Origin: Verrucosispora sp. WMMD573
Lineage (GTDB): Bacteria > Actinomycetota > Actinomycetes > Mycobacteriales > Micromonosporaceae
Assembly (NCBI RefSeq): GCF_027497175.1
Contig: NZ_CP114901.1
Span: forward strand, 6,014,001-6,078,000
Direction: 5' to 3'
Length of the DNA: 64,000 nucleotides
The position numbers were made by a program, and so were the translations under genes. The first letter of the stretch is position 1, and every line of letters begins with the position of its first letter. Positions 30,556 through 37,550 of the stretch are shown piece after piece. The notes under the pieces were generated by a model. That model made no database searches, had not been told where the DNA came from, and was given only the letters and a program-made list of their open reading frames with translations.

Positions 30556-31152
30556 CTACCCCTGCCCGCCCTGCTGGCTGGCGATGGAGAGCTGCCCGCC
30601 GGCCGGCTGCGGCACTCCGATCACCTTGCCGTCCGGCAGCCGGATGTACGCCAGGTCGTCCGACTCGACCAGGCCCAGCTTGCGGGCCTGGGCGGCGAGG
30701 TTGCCCGGCGACTCGGACTCGGCGATCTGCTTCTTCAGCTGCTGCTGCTCCACGTCGAGCTTGGCCTGCTGCTGCTGCAACTCGTCCAGCCGGAAGGCGT
30801 TCTCGTTGATCTTCGTGTTGACCGCCAGGATGCCCAGCACCCCGCCGACGACCAGCACCACCACCAGCGCCGCGAACGGCGCCCGCGGCACCCGCACCGG
30901 CGGCGGCGGGGCGACCCGCAGCCGCGGCGGCTCCGGCCGCTCGGCCGCGACGGCGACCCGCTCCACCGGACGCAGCGCGGCGCTGCCCTGGGTCGGGAAC
31001 TCGCGCGCCCCCCGGGCGCGAGTCTCCGCCGACCGGTCCGCCCGCCGGGCACCGTCGCCCACCCCCCGGGTCCGCTCCGCCGCGATCCGGCCCCCCGACC
31101 GCGGTGCGCGCTGCCCGGCGCCGGCAATGTCCCGACGCTTGTCTACGTTCAT
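30556..31152 (-). CDS. ftsL: Cell division protein FtsL
   Basis: A 198-residue bitopic protein. The cytoplasmic region (1-95) is Arg/Ala-rich, the transmembrane helix is about 97-118 ([19 protein letters not shown]), and a leucine-zipper-like coiled coil follows ([31 protein letters not shown]). The gene lies exactly where ftsL should be, between rsmH and ftsI. The frame is open to 32211 in the rsmH region, but ATG 31152 overlaps the rsmH stop by 4 bp. Confidence 0.88.
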   Translation of the reverse strand: MNVDKRRDIAGAGQRAPRSGGRIAAERTRGVGDGARRADRSAETRARGAREFPTQGSAALRPVERVAVAAERPEPPRLRVAPPPPVRVPRAPFAALVVVLVVGGVLGILAVNTKINENAFRLDELQQQQAKLDVEQQQLKKQIAESESPGNLAAQARKLGLVESDDLAYIRLPDGKVIGVPQPAGGQLSIASQQGGQG

Positions 31153-32339
31153 GTCCCCTCCCCCTCTTCGTCCGTGGTGTCCCCCGGCGCCCGCCGCGGA
31201 TCCGGACCGGATCCCGTGGCCGACCCCGTCCCCGGTTGGTGCATCGCCTTGACCCGGCGGCGGTACCGTTCGCGGTCGGTACGCCCCCGTTGCCGTGCCT
31301 GCGGGTCGATCCGCTCCGCGGCCCGCAGGCGCACCGAAGCGGCCCGCGGGTTCGCGGTGACCTCCGCCTCCCCGGGCAGTTCCGCGCCCCGGCTGAGCAG
31401 CCGGAACGTCGGTTCTGACCCGGGCAGTTCGACCGGGAGGTCGATCGGGCCCGTGCTGCGGATCCGATCGGCGAGCGCCTGCTTGGTGAGCCTGTCCTCC
31501 AGCGAGTGGTAGGACAGGACCACCAGGCGACCGCCGACGGCCAGCCGGTCCAGAGCGGCCGGCAGCGCTGTCTCCAGCACTGCCAGTTCTCTGTTTACCT
31601 CGATCCGTAAAGCCTGAAACGTTCTCTTTGCCGGGTGCCCCCCGGTTCGTCGGGCTGGTGCCGGAATCGACTCCCGGACCAGCTCGGCCAGCCGCGCCGA
31701 CGAGGTGATCCGGCCGCGTTCCCGCTCCCGGATGATCGCCGAGGCGATCCGCCCGGCGAACTTCTCCTCGCCGTACACCCGCAGCACCCGGGCCAGCTCC
31801 GGGTGCGAGTAGGTGTTGACCACCTCCTCGGCGGTCACCCCCCGGGTCTGGTCCATCCGCATGTCCAACGGCGCGTCCTGCGCGTACGCGAACCCGCGGT
31901 CGGGCGCGTCGAGCTGCAACGAGGAGACACCGAGATCGAACAGGATCCCGTCCACGGACGGATATCCCAGCCGGTCGAGCACCTCGGGCAGTTCGTCGTA
32001 GACGGCGTGCTCCAGATGGACGCGGTCGGCGAACCGGGCCAGCCGAACCCTGGCGTGGGCCAGCGCCTCGGTGTCCCGGTCCAGGCCCACCAGCACCGTC
32101 TCCGGATGGGCCTGCAACACCGCCTCGGCGTGGCCGGCAAGGCCCAGCGTCGCGTCGACGTGCACGGTGCGCCCGCCCCGGCCCAGCGCGGGGGCCAGCA
32201 GCTCGAGACACCGCTCGAGCAGCACCGGCACGTGCGTGCCGCGTAGCTCCCCCATGTCGACCCCCACTGGTTGAACCGGTTGTGTATCCGCGCCCTGCTC
32301 GTCGGACGACGCCGTGCCGTCGTACCGCCAGATCCCCAT
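31149..32339 (-). CDS. rsmH: 16S rRNA (cytosine-1402-N4)-methyltransferase RsmH
   Basis: A SAM-dependent enzyme that methylates C1402 in the ribosomal P site. [36 protein letters not shown] (SAM site), [31 protein letters not shown] and [16 protein letters not shown] are diagnostic. The start is uncertain: ATG 32339 has GGAGAG 5 nt upstream, ATG 32258 gives a start close to the conserved domain, and the frame stays open to GTG 32462. The C-terminal 30 residues are a charged tail. Confidence 0.92.
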   Translation of the reverse strand: MGIWRYDGTASSDEQGADTQPVQPVGVDMGELRGTHVPVLLERCLELLAPALGRGGRTVHVDATLGLAGHAEAVLQAHPETVLVGLDRDTEALAHARVRLARFADRVHLEHAVYDELPEVLDRLGYPSVDGILFDLGVSSLQLDAPDRGFAYAQDAPLDMRMDQTRGVTAEEVVNTYSHPELARVLRVYGEEKFAGRIASAIIRERERGRITSSARLAELVRESIPAPARRTGGHPAKRTFQALRIEVNRELAVLETALPAALDRLAVGGRLVVLSYHSLEDRLTKQALADRIRSTGPIDLPVELPGSEPTFRLLSRGAELPGEAEVTANPRAASVRLRAAERIDPQARQRGRTDRERYRRRVKAMHQPGTGSATGSGPDPRRAPGDTTDEEGEGT

Positions 32340-32465
32340 CCGCTCTCCGCCCGCCCGTCGGGCCGCAGGCCCGGAGGGTCGGATCGTGCGCCTGGCACCG
32401 GGGAAGGGATGCCAGGAACTCGAAAGCGGCTGGAGATCTCGCAGTACGTCGGGCGTCGCCACGCC

Positions 32466-32897
32466 CTACAGACCGCCGGGCAGCACCCCTTCCTCGATGT
32501 CGGCGAAGTCGTCTTCGCTCTCGGCGAGGTAGGTCTCCCAGGCGACCTTGTCCCAGATCTCCACCCGGGTGCTCGCACCGATGACCACCAGGTCCCGGTC
32601 GAGCCCCCCATATGTACGAAGGTGCGCCGGGATGGTCACCCGGCCCTGCTTGTCCGGCACCTCGTCGTGCGCGCTGGCGAAGAACACACGGCTGTAGGCC
32701 CGGGCCGCCTTGTGCGTCATCGGCTGCGCACGCAACTGCTCCGCGATCCGCTGGAACTCCGGCGTCGGGAAGACGTAGAGGCAGCGCTCCTGCCCTTTGG
32801 TGATCACGACACCCCCCGCCAGCTCATCCCGGAACTTCGCCGGAAGGATCAACCGGCCTTTGTCGTCCAGGCGCGGAGTGTGGGTGCCGAGAAACAT
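32466..32897 (-). CDS. mraZ: Transcriptional regulator MraZ
   Basis: A 143-residue protein with two AbrB-like MraZ domains: [26 protein letters not shown] at the N-terminus and [27 protein letters not shown] from about residue 70. Each carries the DxKGR / DxQGR core. MraZ forms a ring and represses the dcw operon by binding phased repeats upstream of its own gene. Those repeats are visible at 32983-33009. The frame opens at 33125; ATG 32897 has GAGGGGG upstream. Confidence 0.96.
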   Translation of the reverse strand: MFLGTHTPRLDDKGRLILPAKFRDELAGGVVITKGQERCLYVFPTPEFQRIAEQLRAQPMTHKAARAYSRVFFASAHDEVPDKQGRVTIPAHLRTYGGLDRDLVVIGASTRVEIWDKVAWETYLAESEDDFADIEEGVLPGGL

Positions 32898-32982
32898 CGG
32901 CCCAACCCCCTCGCCCTTTGAGCGGCGTTCGCGCGCCGCCGACCCCCCGGGCCGGTGGGCCCCTCCCGGCCCCACCAATGCG

Positions 32983-33014
32983 CCCCACTCTACTCCACTT
33001 CCCTCCACTCGCAA
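32983..33014 (-). promoter_or_regulatory. mraZ promoter with three 10-bp-phased MraZ boxes
   Basis: On the minus strand AGTGGAG, AGTGGAG and AGTGGGG recur with an exact 10-bp period (plus-strand 33003-33009, 32993-32999, 32983-32989). A plausible promoter, TTGCGA (33009-33014), 16-nt spacer and TAGAGT (32987-32992), embraces them, so MraZ bound here would block RNA polymerase. MraZ is known to bind short phased direct repeats containing GTGG or TGGG. Confidence 0.75.
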
Positions 33015-33070
33015 CCAGATTCGACCGTGTGGCGCGCCGCGCGTCGCCACAAATGCGCACGTCAGGATGG

Positions 33071-33090
33071 GTGGAGCGGAGTGGAGGGCC
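33071..33090 (+). promoter_or_regulatory. Two further GTGGAG boxes facing murT-gatD
   Basis: gtggagcgga followed directly by gtggagggcc: two plus-strand boxes with the same 10-bp phase as the mraZ operator but in opposite orientation. They lie about 136 bp before the murT -10 box. Two boxes could be a weaker MraZ site controlling the divergent murT-gatD operon; this is inference. Confidence 0.4.
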
Positions 33091-33225
33091 CGGACGGCCC
33101 GCCAGGGCGGTCCGCTTTCCGACATAGATCGACTCCGTACGGCCGAGGGTCATCCGACCGGCCGCCGGCAGAGCCGAGCCGAACGGATCGCCGTCGGTGC
33201 CGATCTCGGGGGTCCGCTGGTCCGG

Positions 33226-33238
33226 TAACCTCGCTCGG
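33226..33238 (+). promoter_or_regulatory. Putative leaderless -10 box of murT
   Basis: TAACCT (33226-33231), then 7 nt, then GTG at 33239. No ribosome binding site precedes the GTG. It supports GTG 33239 as the start of murT. Confidence 0.55.
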
Positions 33239-34501
33239 GTGACGGACGCGAAGATGCCCCTGCGGGCGAAGGTGGCCAGCTCCGTGTCACGGACCGCCGC
33301 GGCGTTGTCCCGGGCGGCGGGCCGGGGCGACGGCTCGGTGATCGGTGGTTGGCTCGGCCTGAAGATCGACCCGGAACTGCTCGCCCACCTCTCCGCCGGC
33401 CGGGCCATCGCGCTGGTATCCGGCACCAACGGCAAGACCACCACCACCCGGCTCGCGGCGGCGGCCGTCGGCGTACTCGGTCGGGTCGCCACCAACTCGT
33501 TCGGCGCCAACATGCCCACCGGGCACACCTCCGCGCTGGCCAAGGCCGGCAGCACCCCGTACGCGGTGCTGGAGGTCGACGAGCACTACCTCGCCCAGGT
33601 GATCGAGGCGACCGACCCGCACGTGGTGGCGTTGCTCAACCTCTCCCGTGACCAGCTGGACCGGGCCAAGGAGGTCGCCATGATGGCGCAGCTCTGGCGC
33701 TCGGCGCTGGCCCGGCACCCGGACATCCGCGTGGTCGCCAACGCCGACGACCCGATGGTGGTCTGGGCCGCCACCCCGCCGGCCTCCCACGACCAGCGGA
33801 TCACCCCGCCGCACGTCACCTGGTTCTCCGCCGGGCAGCGTTGGCACGACGACTCCTGGGTCTGCCCCGAGTGCGGCTCCACCATCCAGCGCTCCGGCGA
33901 GCAGTGGTGGTGCACCGGCTGCCCGCTACGCCGCCCGGAGCCGCAGTGGACCGTGGACGACGAGGGCGTCGTCGACCCGACCGGCGCCTGGTACAAGGTC
34001 AAACTTCAGCTACCCGGCAAGGTCAACGTCGGCAACGCGGCCACCGCCCTCGCGGTCGCCGCCGAATTCGGCGTACGCCCCTTCGACGCGGTGCCCCGCC
34101 TCGGCGACGTGACCTCGGTGGCCGGACGCTACGCCCAGGTCGTCCGGGAGGGTCGCACCGTGCGACTGCTGCTGGCCAAGAACCCGGCCAGCTGGCTGGA
34201 GGCGTTCGACATGGCGGACGAGGCGCCGACGCTGCTGTCCATCAACGCCCGCGACCCCGACGGGTTGGACACCTCGTGGCTCTTCGACGTCGACTTCGCT
34301 CCGCTGCGCGGACGCCTGGTGCTCATCACCGGCGACCGGGCGTACGACCTGGCCGTGCGGTTGGAGATCAACGACGTGCCCTTCCAGTACGTACGCACCT
34401 TCGACGAGGCCGTCCGGGCGGTACCGCCGGGTCGGCTGGAGGTCATCGCGAACTACACCGCGTTCCAGGACATCCGAGCGGAGTTGGACCGTGTCAACTG
34501 A
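33239..34501 (+). CDS. murT: Lipid II isoglutaminyl synthase subunit MurT
   Basis: A 420-residue Mur-ligase-like protein that, with GatD, amidates the D-Glu of lipid II to D-isoglutamine. The ATP loop is ALVSGTNGKTTTTRLAAAAVG; then ANMPTGHTSAL, VLEVDEHYL and LLNLSRDQLDRAKEV. A Cys4 zinc ribbon (WVCPECGSTIQRSGEQWW and CTGC) is inserted in the central domain, a known mark of MurT. The C-terminal DUF1727 domain follows. It is divergent from mraZ and overlaps gatD by 11 bp. ATG 33254 is the alternative start. Confidence 0.95.
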   Translation: MTDAKMPLRAKVASSVSRTAAALSRAAGRGDGSVIGGWLGLKIDPELLAHLSAGRAIALVSGTNGKTTTTRLAAAAVGVLGRVATNSFGANMPTGHTSALAKAGSTPYAVLEVDEHYLAQVIEATDPHVVALLNLSRDQLDRAKEVAMMAQLWRSALARHPDIRVVANADDPMVVWAATPPASHDQRITPPHVTWFSAGQRWHDDSWVCPECGSTIQRSGEQWWCTGCPLRRPEPQWTVDDEGVVDPTGAWYKVKLQLPGKVNVGNAATALAVAAEFGVRPFDAVPRLGDVTSVAGRYAQVVREGRTVRLLLAKNPASWLEAFDMADEAPTLLSINARDPDGLDTSWLFDVDFAPLRGRLVLITGDRAYDLAVRLEINDVPFQYVRTFDEAVRAVPPGRLEVIANYTAFQDIRAELDRVN

Positions 34502-35210
34502 GACCCTGCGCATCGTCTGGATCTACCCGGACCTGCTGTCGACCTACGGTGACCGGGGCAACGCCCTGATCCTGGCCCGCCGGGCCCAGCAGCGCGGGTT
34601 CCCGGTCGAGGTGCTGGAGGTCCGCTCCGACCAGCGGTTGCCCACCACGGCCGACATCTACCTCATCGGCGGCGGCGAGGACGGCCCGCAGGCGCTCGGC
34701 GCGCAACGACTGCTCGCCGACGGCGGCCTGCACCGGGCGGTGGCCCAGGGCTCGGTGGTTTTCGGCGTCTGCGCCGGCTACCAGTTGCTGGGCACCTCGT
34801 TCTTCGCCAAGGGCACCCAGTACCAGGGCCTGGAACTGCTCGACCTCTCCTCGGACCGGGGCCCCAGCCGGGCCGTCGGCGAGTTGGCCGGCGACATCGA
34901 CGCCCGCCTCGGCCTGCCGCCGCTGACCGGGTTCGAGAACCACGGCGGTCGCACCCACCTCGGCGCCGAGGTCTCCCCGCTGGCCCGGGTCACCGCCGGG
35001 GTCGGCAACGACGGTGCCACCGAGGGTGCCTGGCGGGGCAAGCTGCTCGGCACGTACTCGCACGGCCCGGCGCTGGCCCGCAACCCGGCCCTGGCCGACC
35101 TGCTGCTGCGCTGGGCGACCGGGGCGCAGCACCTGCCGCCGCTCGACGACACCTGGGCCGACCGGCTGCGCGCCGAACGCCGGACCGCGGTGGCCACCGC
35201 CCGGGCATGA
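34491..35210 (+). CDS. gatD: Lipid II isoglutaminyl synthase glutaminase subunit GatD
   Basis: A 239-residue class I glutaminase that feeds ammonia to MurT. RIVWIYPDLLSTYGDRGNALIL is the typical start; the nucleophile is Cys94 in VVFGVCAGYQLLG and the catalytic His is in LGTYSHGPALARNP. FENHGGRTHLG is also conserved. There is no Glu of the usual triad after that His, as is normal for GatD. It overlaps murT (11 bp) and the next gene (4 bp). Confidence 0.95.
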   Translation: MSTETLRIVWIYPDLLSTYGDRGNALILARRAQQRGFPVEVLEVRSDQRLPTTADIYLIGGGEDGPQALGAQRLLADGGLHRAVAQGSVVFGVCAGYQLLGTSFFAKGTQYQGLELLDLSSDRGPSRAVGELAGDIDARLGLPPLTGFENHGGRTHLGAEVSPLARVTAGVGNDGATEGAWRGKLLGTYSHGPALARNPALADLLLRWATGAQHLPPLDDTWADRLRAERRTAVATARA

Positions 35211-36070
35211 TCCGCAAGCTGCGGAGACGACTCCTGGGGGCAAGCCGGTCAGGCGACCCCACAGCCGGCCCTCCGCAGCCCGACACCGTGCTGCCCGACA
35301 CCGTCCGGTCCGGTGCCGGCCCGGCGGGCACCGGCGCGGCCACCCCGGCCGACAGCGCGCGGTACGGCAGCACGGCGGTCAACACACCGGCCGCTCGGCG
35401 CCGTCTGCTGGCCGCGACGCCGTCGGTCACCCGGTTCGTGTTGCTGCTGCTTCTGCTCGCCGCCTTCGGGGTGACACTGCTGCTGGTGCCGCACCCCGAA
35501 CCGTCCGCACTGCCGGACCTGGCCGACCGGATGGGTCGGCTCGCTCCGGTGGCCGGTGTGCTCGGTGGGGCGCTGCTGCTGGTGGCGCTGGTCCCCCGTA
35601 CCTTCATCACGCTCGCCGCAGGGGCGATCTTCGGTGCCCTGGAAGGTGCCGCGTACGCGCTCGGCGCCGCCCTGCTGGCGGCGGCGATCGGCTTCACCGT
35701 GGGTCGGGTGCTGGGCCGGGACTTTGTCGCCGAACGAATCCGGGGGCGGCTGGCCCGCCTCGACCGCTGGTTCACCCGGCAGAGCGTCCTCGGCGTGGTC
35801 ACCGTACGGCTGCTGCCGATCTCCGGTTTCGGTCTGGTCAGCTACGGCTACGGCACCACCGGCGCCCGGGTGGTGCCGTTCCTCGTCGGCAGCGTGATCG
35901 CCTCCGCGCCGACCGCGTTCGGCTACGCGGCGGTCGGCGCGGCCGTGACCAGCCCCAGCGGTGTCAACTGGCTCGCCGCTGCCCCGGCCTCACTCGGCTT
36001 CATCGCCAGCGCCGTACTGCTCGCCCGCTGGTGGCGCGCCGAGCGCCACCAGCGCCGCCCCCTCCACTGA
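35207..36070 (+). CDS. TVP38/TMEM64 (VTT/DedA-like) membrane protein
   Basis: A 287-residue membrane protein. The N-terminal 70 residues are disordered. Hydrophobic segments lie at about 74-96, 117-135, 140-165, 200-220, 228-250 and 260-278. The VTT core is recognisable: VPRTFITLAAGAIFGALEGAAYALGAALLAAAIGFTVGRVLG, then VTVRLLPISGFGLVSYGYGTTGARVVPFLVGS. Family members are proposed lipid scramblases; some bacterial DedA proteins recycle undecaprenyl phosphate. The 4-bp overlap with gatD makes a link to lipid II metabolism plausible. Confidence 0.85.
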   Translation: MIRKLRRRLLGASRSGDPTAGPPQPDTVLPDTVRSGAGPAGTGAATPADSARYGSTAVNTPAARRRLLAATPSVTRFVLLLLLLAAFGVTLLLVPHPEPSALPDLADRMGRLAPVAGVLGGALLLVALVPRTFITLAAGAIFGALEGAAYALGAALLAAAIGFTVGRVLGRDFVAERIRGRLARLDRWFTRQSVLGVVTVRLLPISGFGLVSYGYGTTGARVVPFLVGSVIASAPTAFGYAAVGAAVTSPSGVNWLAAAPASLGFIASAVLLARWWRAERHQRRPLH

Positions 36071-36303
36071 CCGCCCGCCACGCCCCACCCCCCACTCCCC
36101 ACTCCCCACTCCCCACCCTCACCCGCTCCCCGCCCCCACCCCCACCCCGTCACCACCCGCTCCCCGTCACCACCCGCTCCCCGTCGACCCCGCAACTTCG
36201 GGGAAACTGCTGGGTCCGACGCGGTCGAGGCAGCACCTTCCCCGAAGTTGCGCACACCGGCACGGGGCACGCGGGCACGCGGGCACTGGGCACGCGGGAC
36301 GGC
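36071..36303. other. Gene-free region: low-complexity C-rich repeats and an inverted repeat
   Basis: The 490 bp between the TVP38 gene and the response regulator have no credible gene. The first 120 bp on the plus strand are almost free of A: CCCCACT recurs with a 7-bp period near 36090-36118, and cgctccccgtcaccacc is repeated near 36123-36182. The ORFs in this stretch are translations of repeats. Confidence 0.7.
36191..36252. repeat. Perfect 15-bp inverted repeat, stem-loop
   Basis: CGCAACTTCGGGGAA (36191-36205) pairs exactly with 36238-36252, with a 32-nt middle that can pair further (CTGCTG with CAGCA). It lies 120 bp past the TVP38 stop and could terminate transcription from both sides. 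No U-tract is present. Confidence 0.8.
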
Positions 36304-36474
36304 GCACGCCGGCACGGGGCACGCCGGCACGGGGCACGCCGGCACGGGGCACGCCGGCACGGGGCACGCCGGCACGAGGGCACGCCGGCACGAGGGCACG
36401 CCGGCACGAGGGCACGCCGGCACGAGGGCACGCCGGCACGAGGGCACGCCGGCACGAGGGCACGCCGGCACGGG
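36304..36474. repeat. Tandem array: 4 x 15 bp, 6 x 16 bp, 1 x 15 bp
   Basis: gcacgccggcacggg is repeated at 36304, 36319, 36334 and 36349. The unit then changes to 16 bp, gcacgccggcacgagg, at 36364, 36380, 36396, 36412, 36428 and 36444, and returns to 15 bp at 36460. Diverged copies flank the array (36253-36303). Every unit contains GCCGGC. The mixed unit length breaks any reading frame, so this is a non-coding minisatellite. Confidence 0.9.
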
Positions 36475-36561
36475 GCATGCGGGCGTGCCTGTGGGTGGAG
36501 GCGAGGGCGATGGGTAGCTGGGTGGGCAGCCAGCCGGGTGGCGGGGAGGTGATGGTGGGGG

Positions 36562-37215
36562 TCAGCGGGGTGGGGTGACCAGGCCGGCTTCGTATGCGGC
36601 GATGACCAGGTGCACCCGGTCGCGGGCGCCAAGCTTGCTGAACAGTCTTGCCACGTGTGCCTTGGCGGTGGCCGCACTGATCACCAACTCGGCGGCGATC
36701 TCGGCGTTGGAAAGGCCCCGGCCCACGAGGGTGAGCACCTCGCGCTCCCGATCGGTCACCCCGGTCAGCGACCGTGGCGTCGCAGCCACCGGCCGGCGGC
36801 TGAACTCGGCGATCAGTCGCCGGGTGACGCCTGGTGCGATGAGCGCGTCCCCGGCCGCTACCACCCGGATCGCGCCGAGGATGTCCTCCAGAGCCATGTC
36901 CTTGACGAGAAAGCCGCTCGCGCCGGCCCGCAGCGCGGCGTGCACGTGCTCGTCGTCGTCGAACGTGGTGAGCACGAGCACCCGGGCGGGACCGCCGGAG
37001 TCGGTGATCGTCCGCGTCGCCTGGATGCCGTCGGTACCCGGCATCCGCAGATCCATCAGCACCACGTCAGGCAGCACCTCACGAGTCAGTCGCACCGCCT
37101 CGGCGCCGGTGCCGGCCTCGCCGACCACTGCCATGTCTGGTACGTCGGCGATCAGCACGCGCAGCCCGGCCCGCACCAGCGGCTGGTCGTCGACGAGCAA
37201 AACCCGGATGGTCAC
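36562..37215 (-). CDS. NarL/LuxR-family response regulator without a neighbouring kinase
   Basis: A 217-residue two-domain response regulator. The receiver starts TIRVLLVDDQPLVRAGLRVL and has its phosphoacceptor in VVLMDLRMPGTDG (Asp55), then VLVLTTFDDDEHVHAALRAGASGFLVKDM. The LuxR helix-turn-helix is LTDREREVLTLVGRGLSNAEIAAELVISAATAKAHVARLFSKL in the family style. I take GTG 37215; the frame is open to 37281. The histidine kinase that normally sits directly upstream is missing and replaced by low-complexity sequence. Confidence 0.92.
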   Translation of the reverse strand: MTIRVLLVDDQPLVRAGLRVLIADVPDMAVVGEAGTGAEAVRLTREVLPDVVLMDLRMPGTDGIQATRTITDSGGPARVLVLTTFDDDEHVHAALRAGASGFLVKDMALEDILGAIRVVAAGDALIAPGVTRRLIAEFSRRPVAATPRSLTGVTDREREVLTLVGRGLSNAEIAAELVISAATAKAHVARLFSKLGARDRVHLVIAAYEAGLVTPPR

Positions 37216-37550
37216 CGCTTCATCGTCTCGCCAAGACGACCGCCAGCCCCGCCGGCACCGTCCGGACGACCACCGTCGCAACTGCCGCCGACCCCGCCCA
37301 CACCATCCGGACGACCACCGTCGCAGCTGGCACCGCCCGGACCGCCGCCGACCCGCCTGGCATCGACCGCACGGCCACCGACCGAACCCGCACCACCCGA
37401 ACGACCACCGACCCGACCGGCATCGACCGGATCGGCATCGACCGGATCGGCACCAGCCCGACCGGCACCAGCCTGAGCGGCACCAGCCTGAGCGGCATCG
37501 ACCGAGATGGCGTCGACCTCATGATCAACGCGACGGGTGGGGGGTGGGGG
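37216..37550. other. Low-complexity region upstream of the response regulator
   Basis: About 330 bp of short imperfect repeats (variants of cggcatcgaccgg, cggcaccagcctgag and gacgaccaccgtcgca). One minus-strand ORF of 102 codons (37220-37528) is open through it, but its product is a run of Val/Arg/Pro/Met with no domain-like pattern, so I do not call it a gene. It could be the eroded remains of a kinase gene, but nothing recognisable survives. Confidence 0.5.

Noticed and set aside
36304..36474. Possible CRISPR array.
   Set aside because: The units are contiguous with no unique spacers, and no cas genes are in the window.
36248..36517. ORFs reading HAGTG or RAGVP repeats.
   Set aside because: They are translations of the 15/16-bp tandem array in several frames; the mixed unit length breaks every frame.
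37220..37528. A 102-codon minus-strand ORF upstream of the response regulator.
   Set aside because: Its product is only Val/Arg/Pro/Met low-complexity sequence from short repeats, with no start signal or domain.
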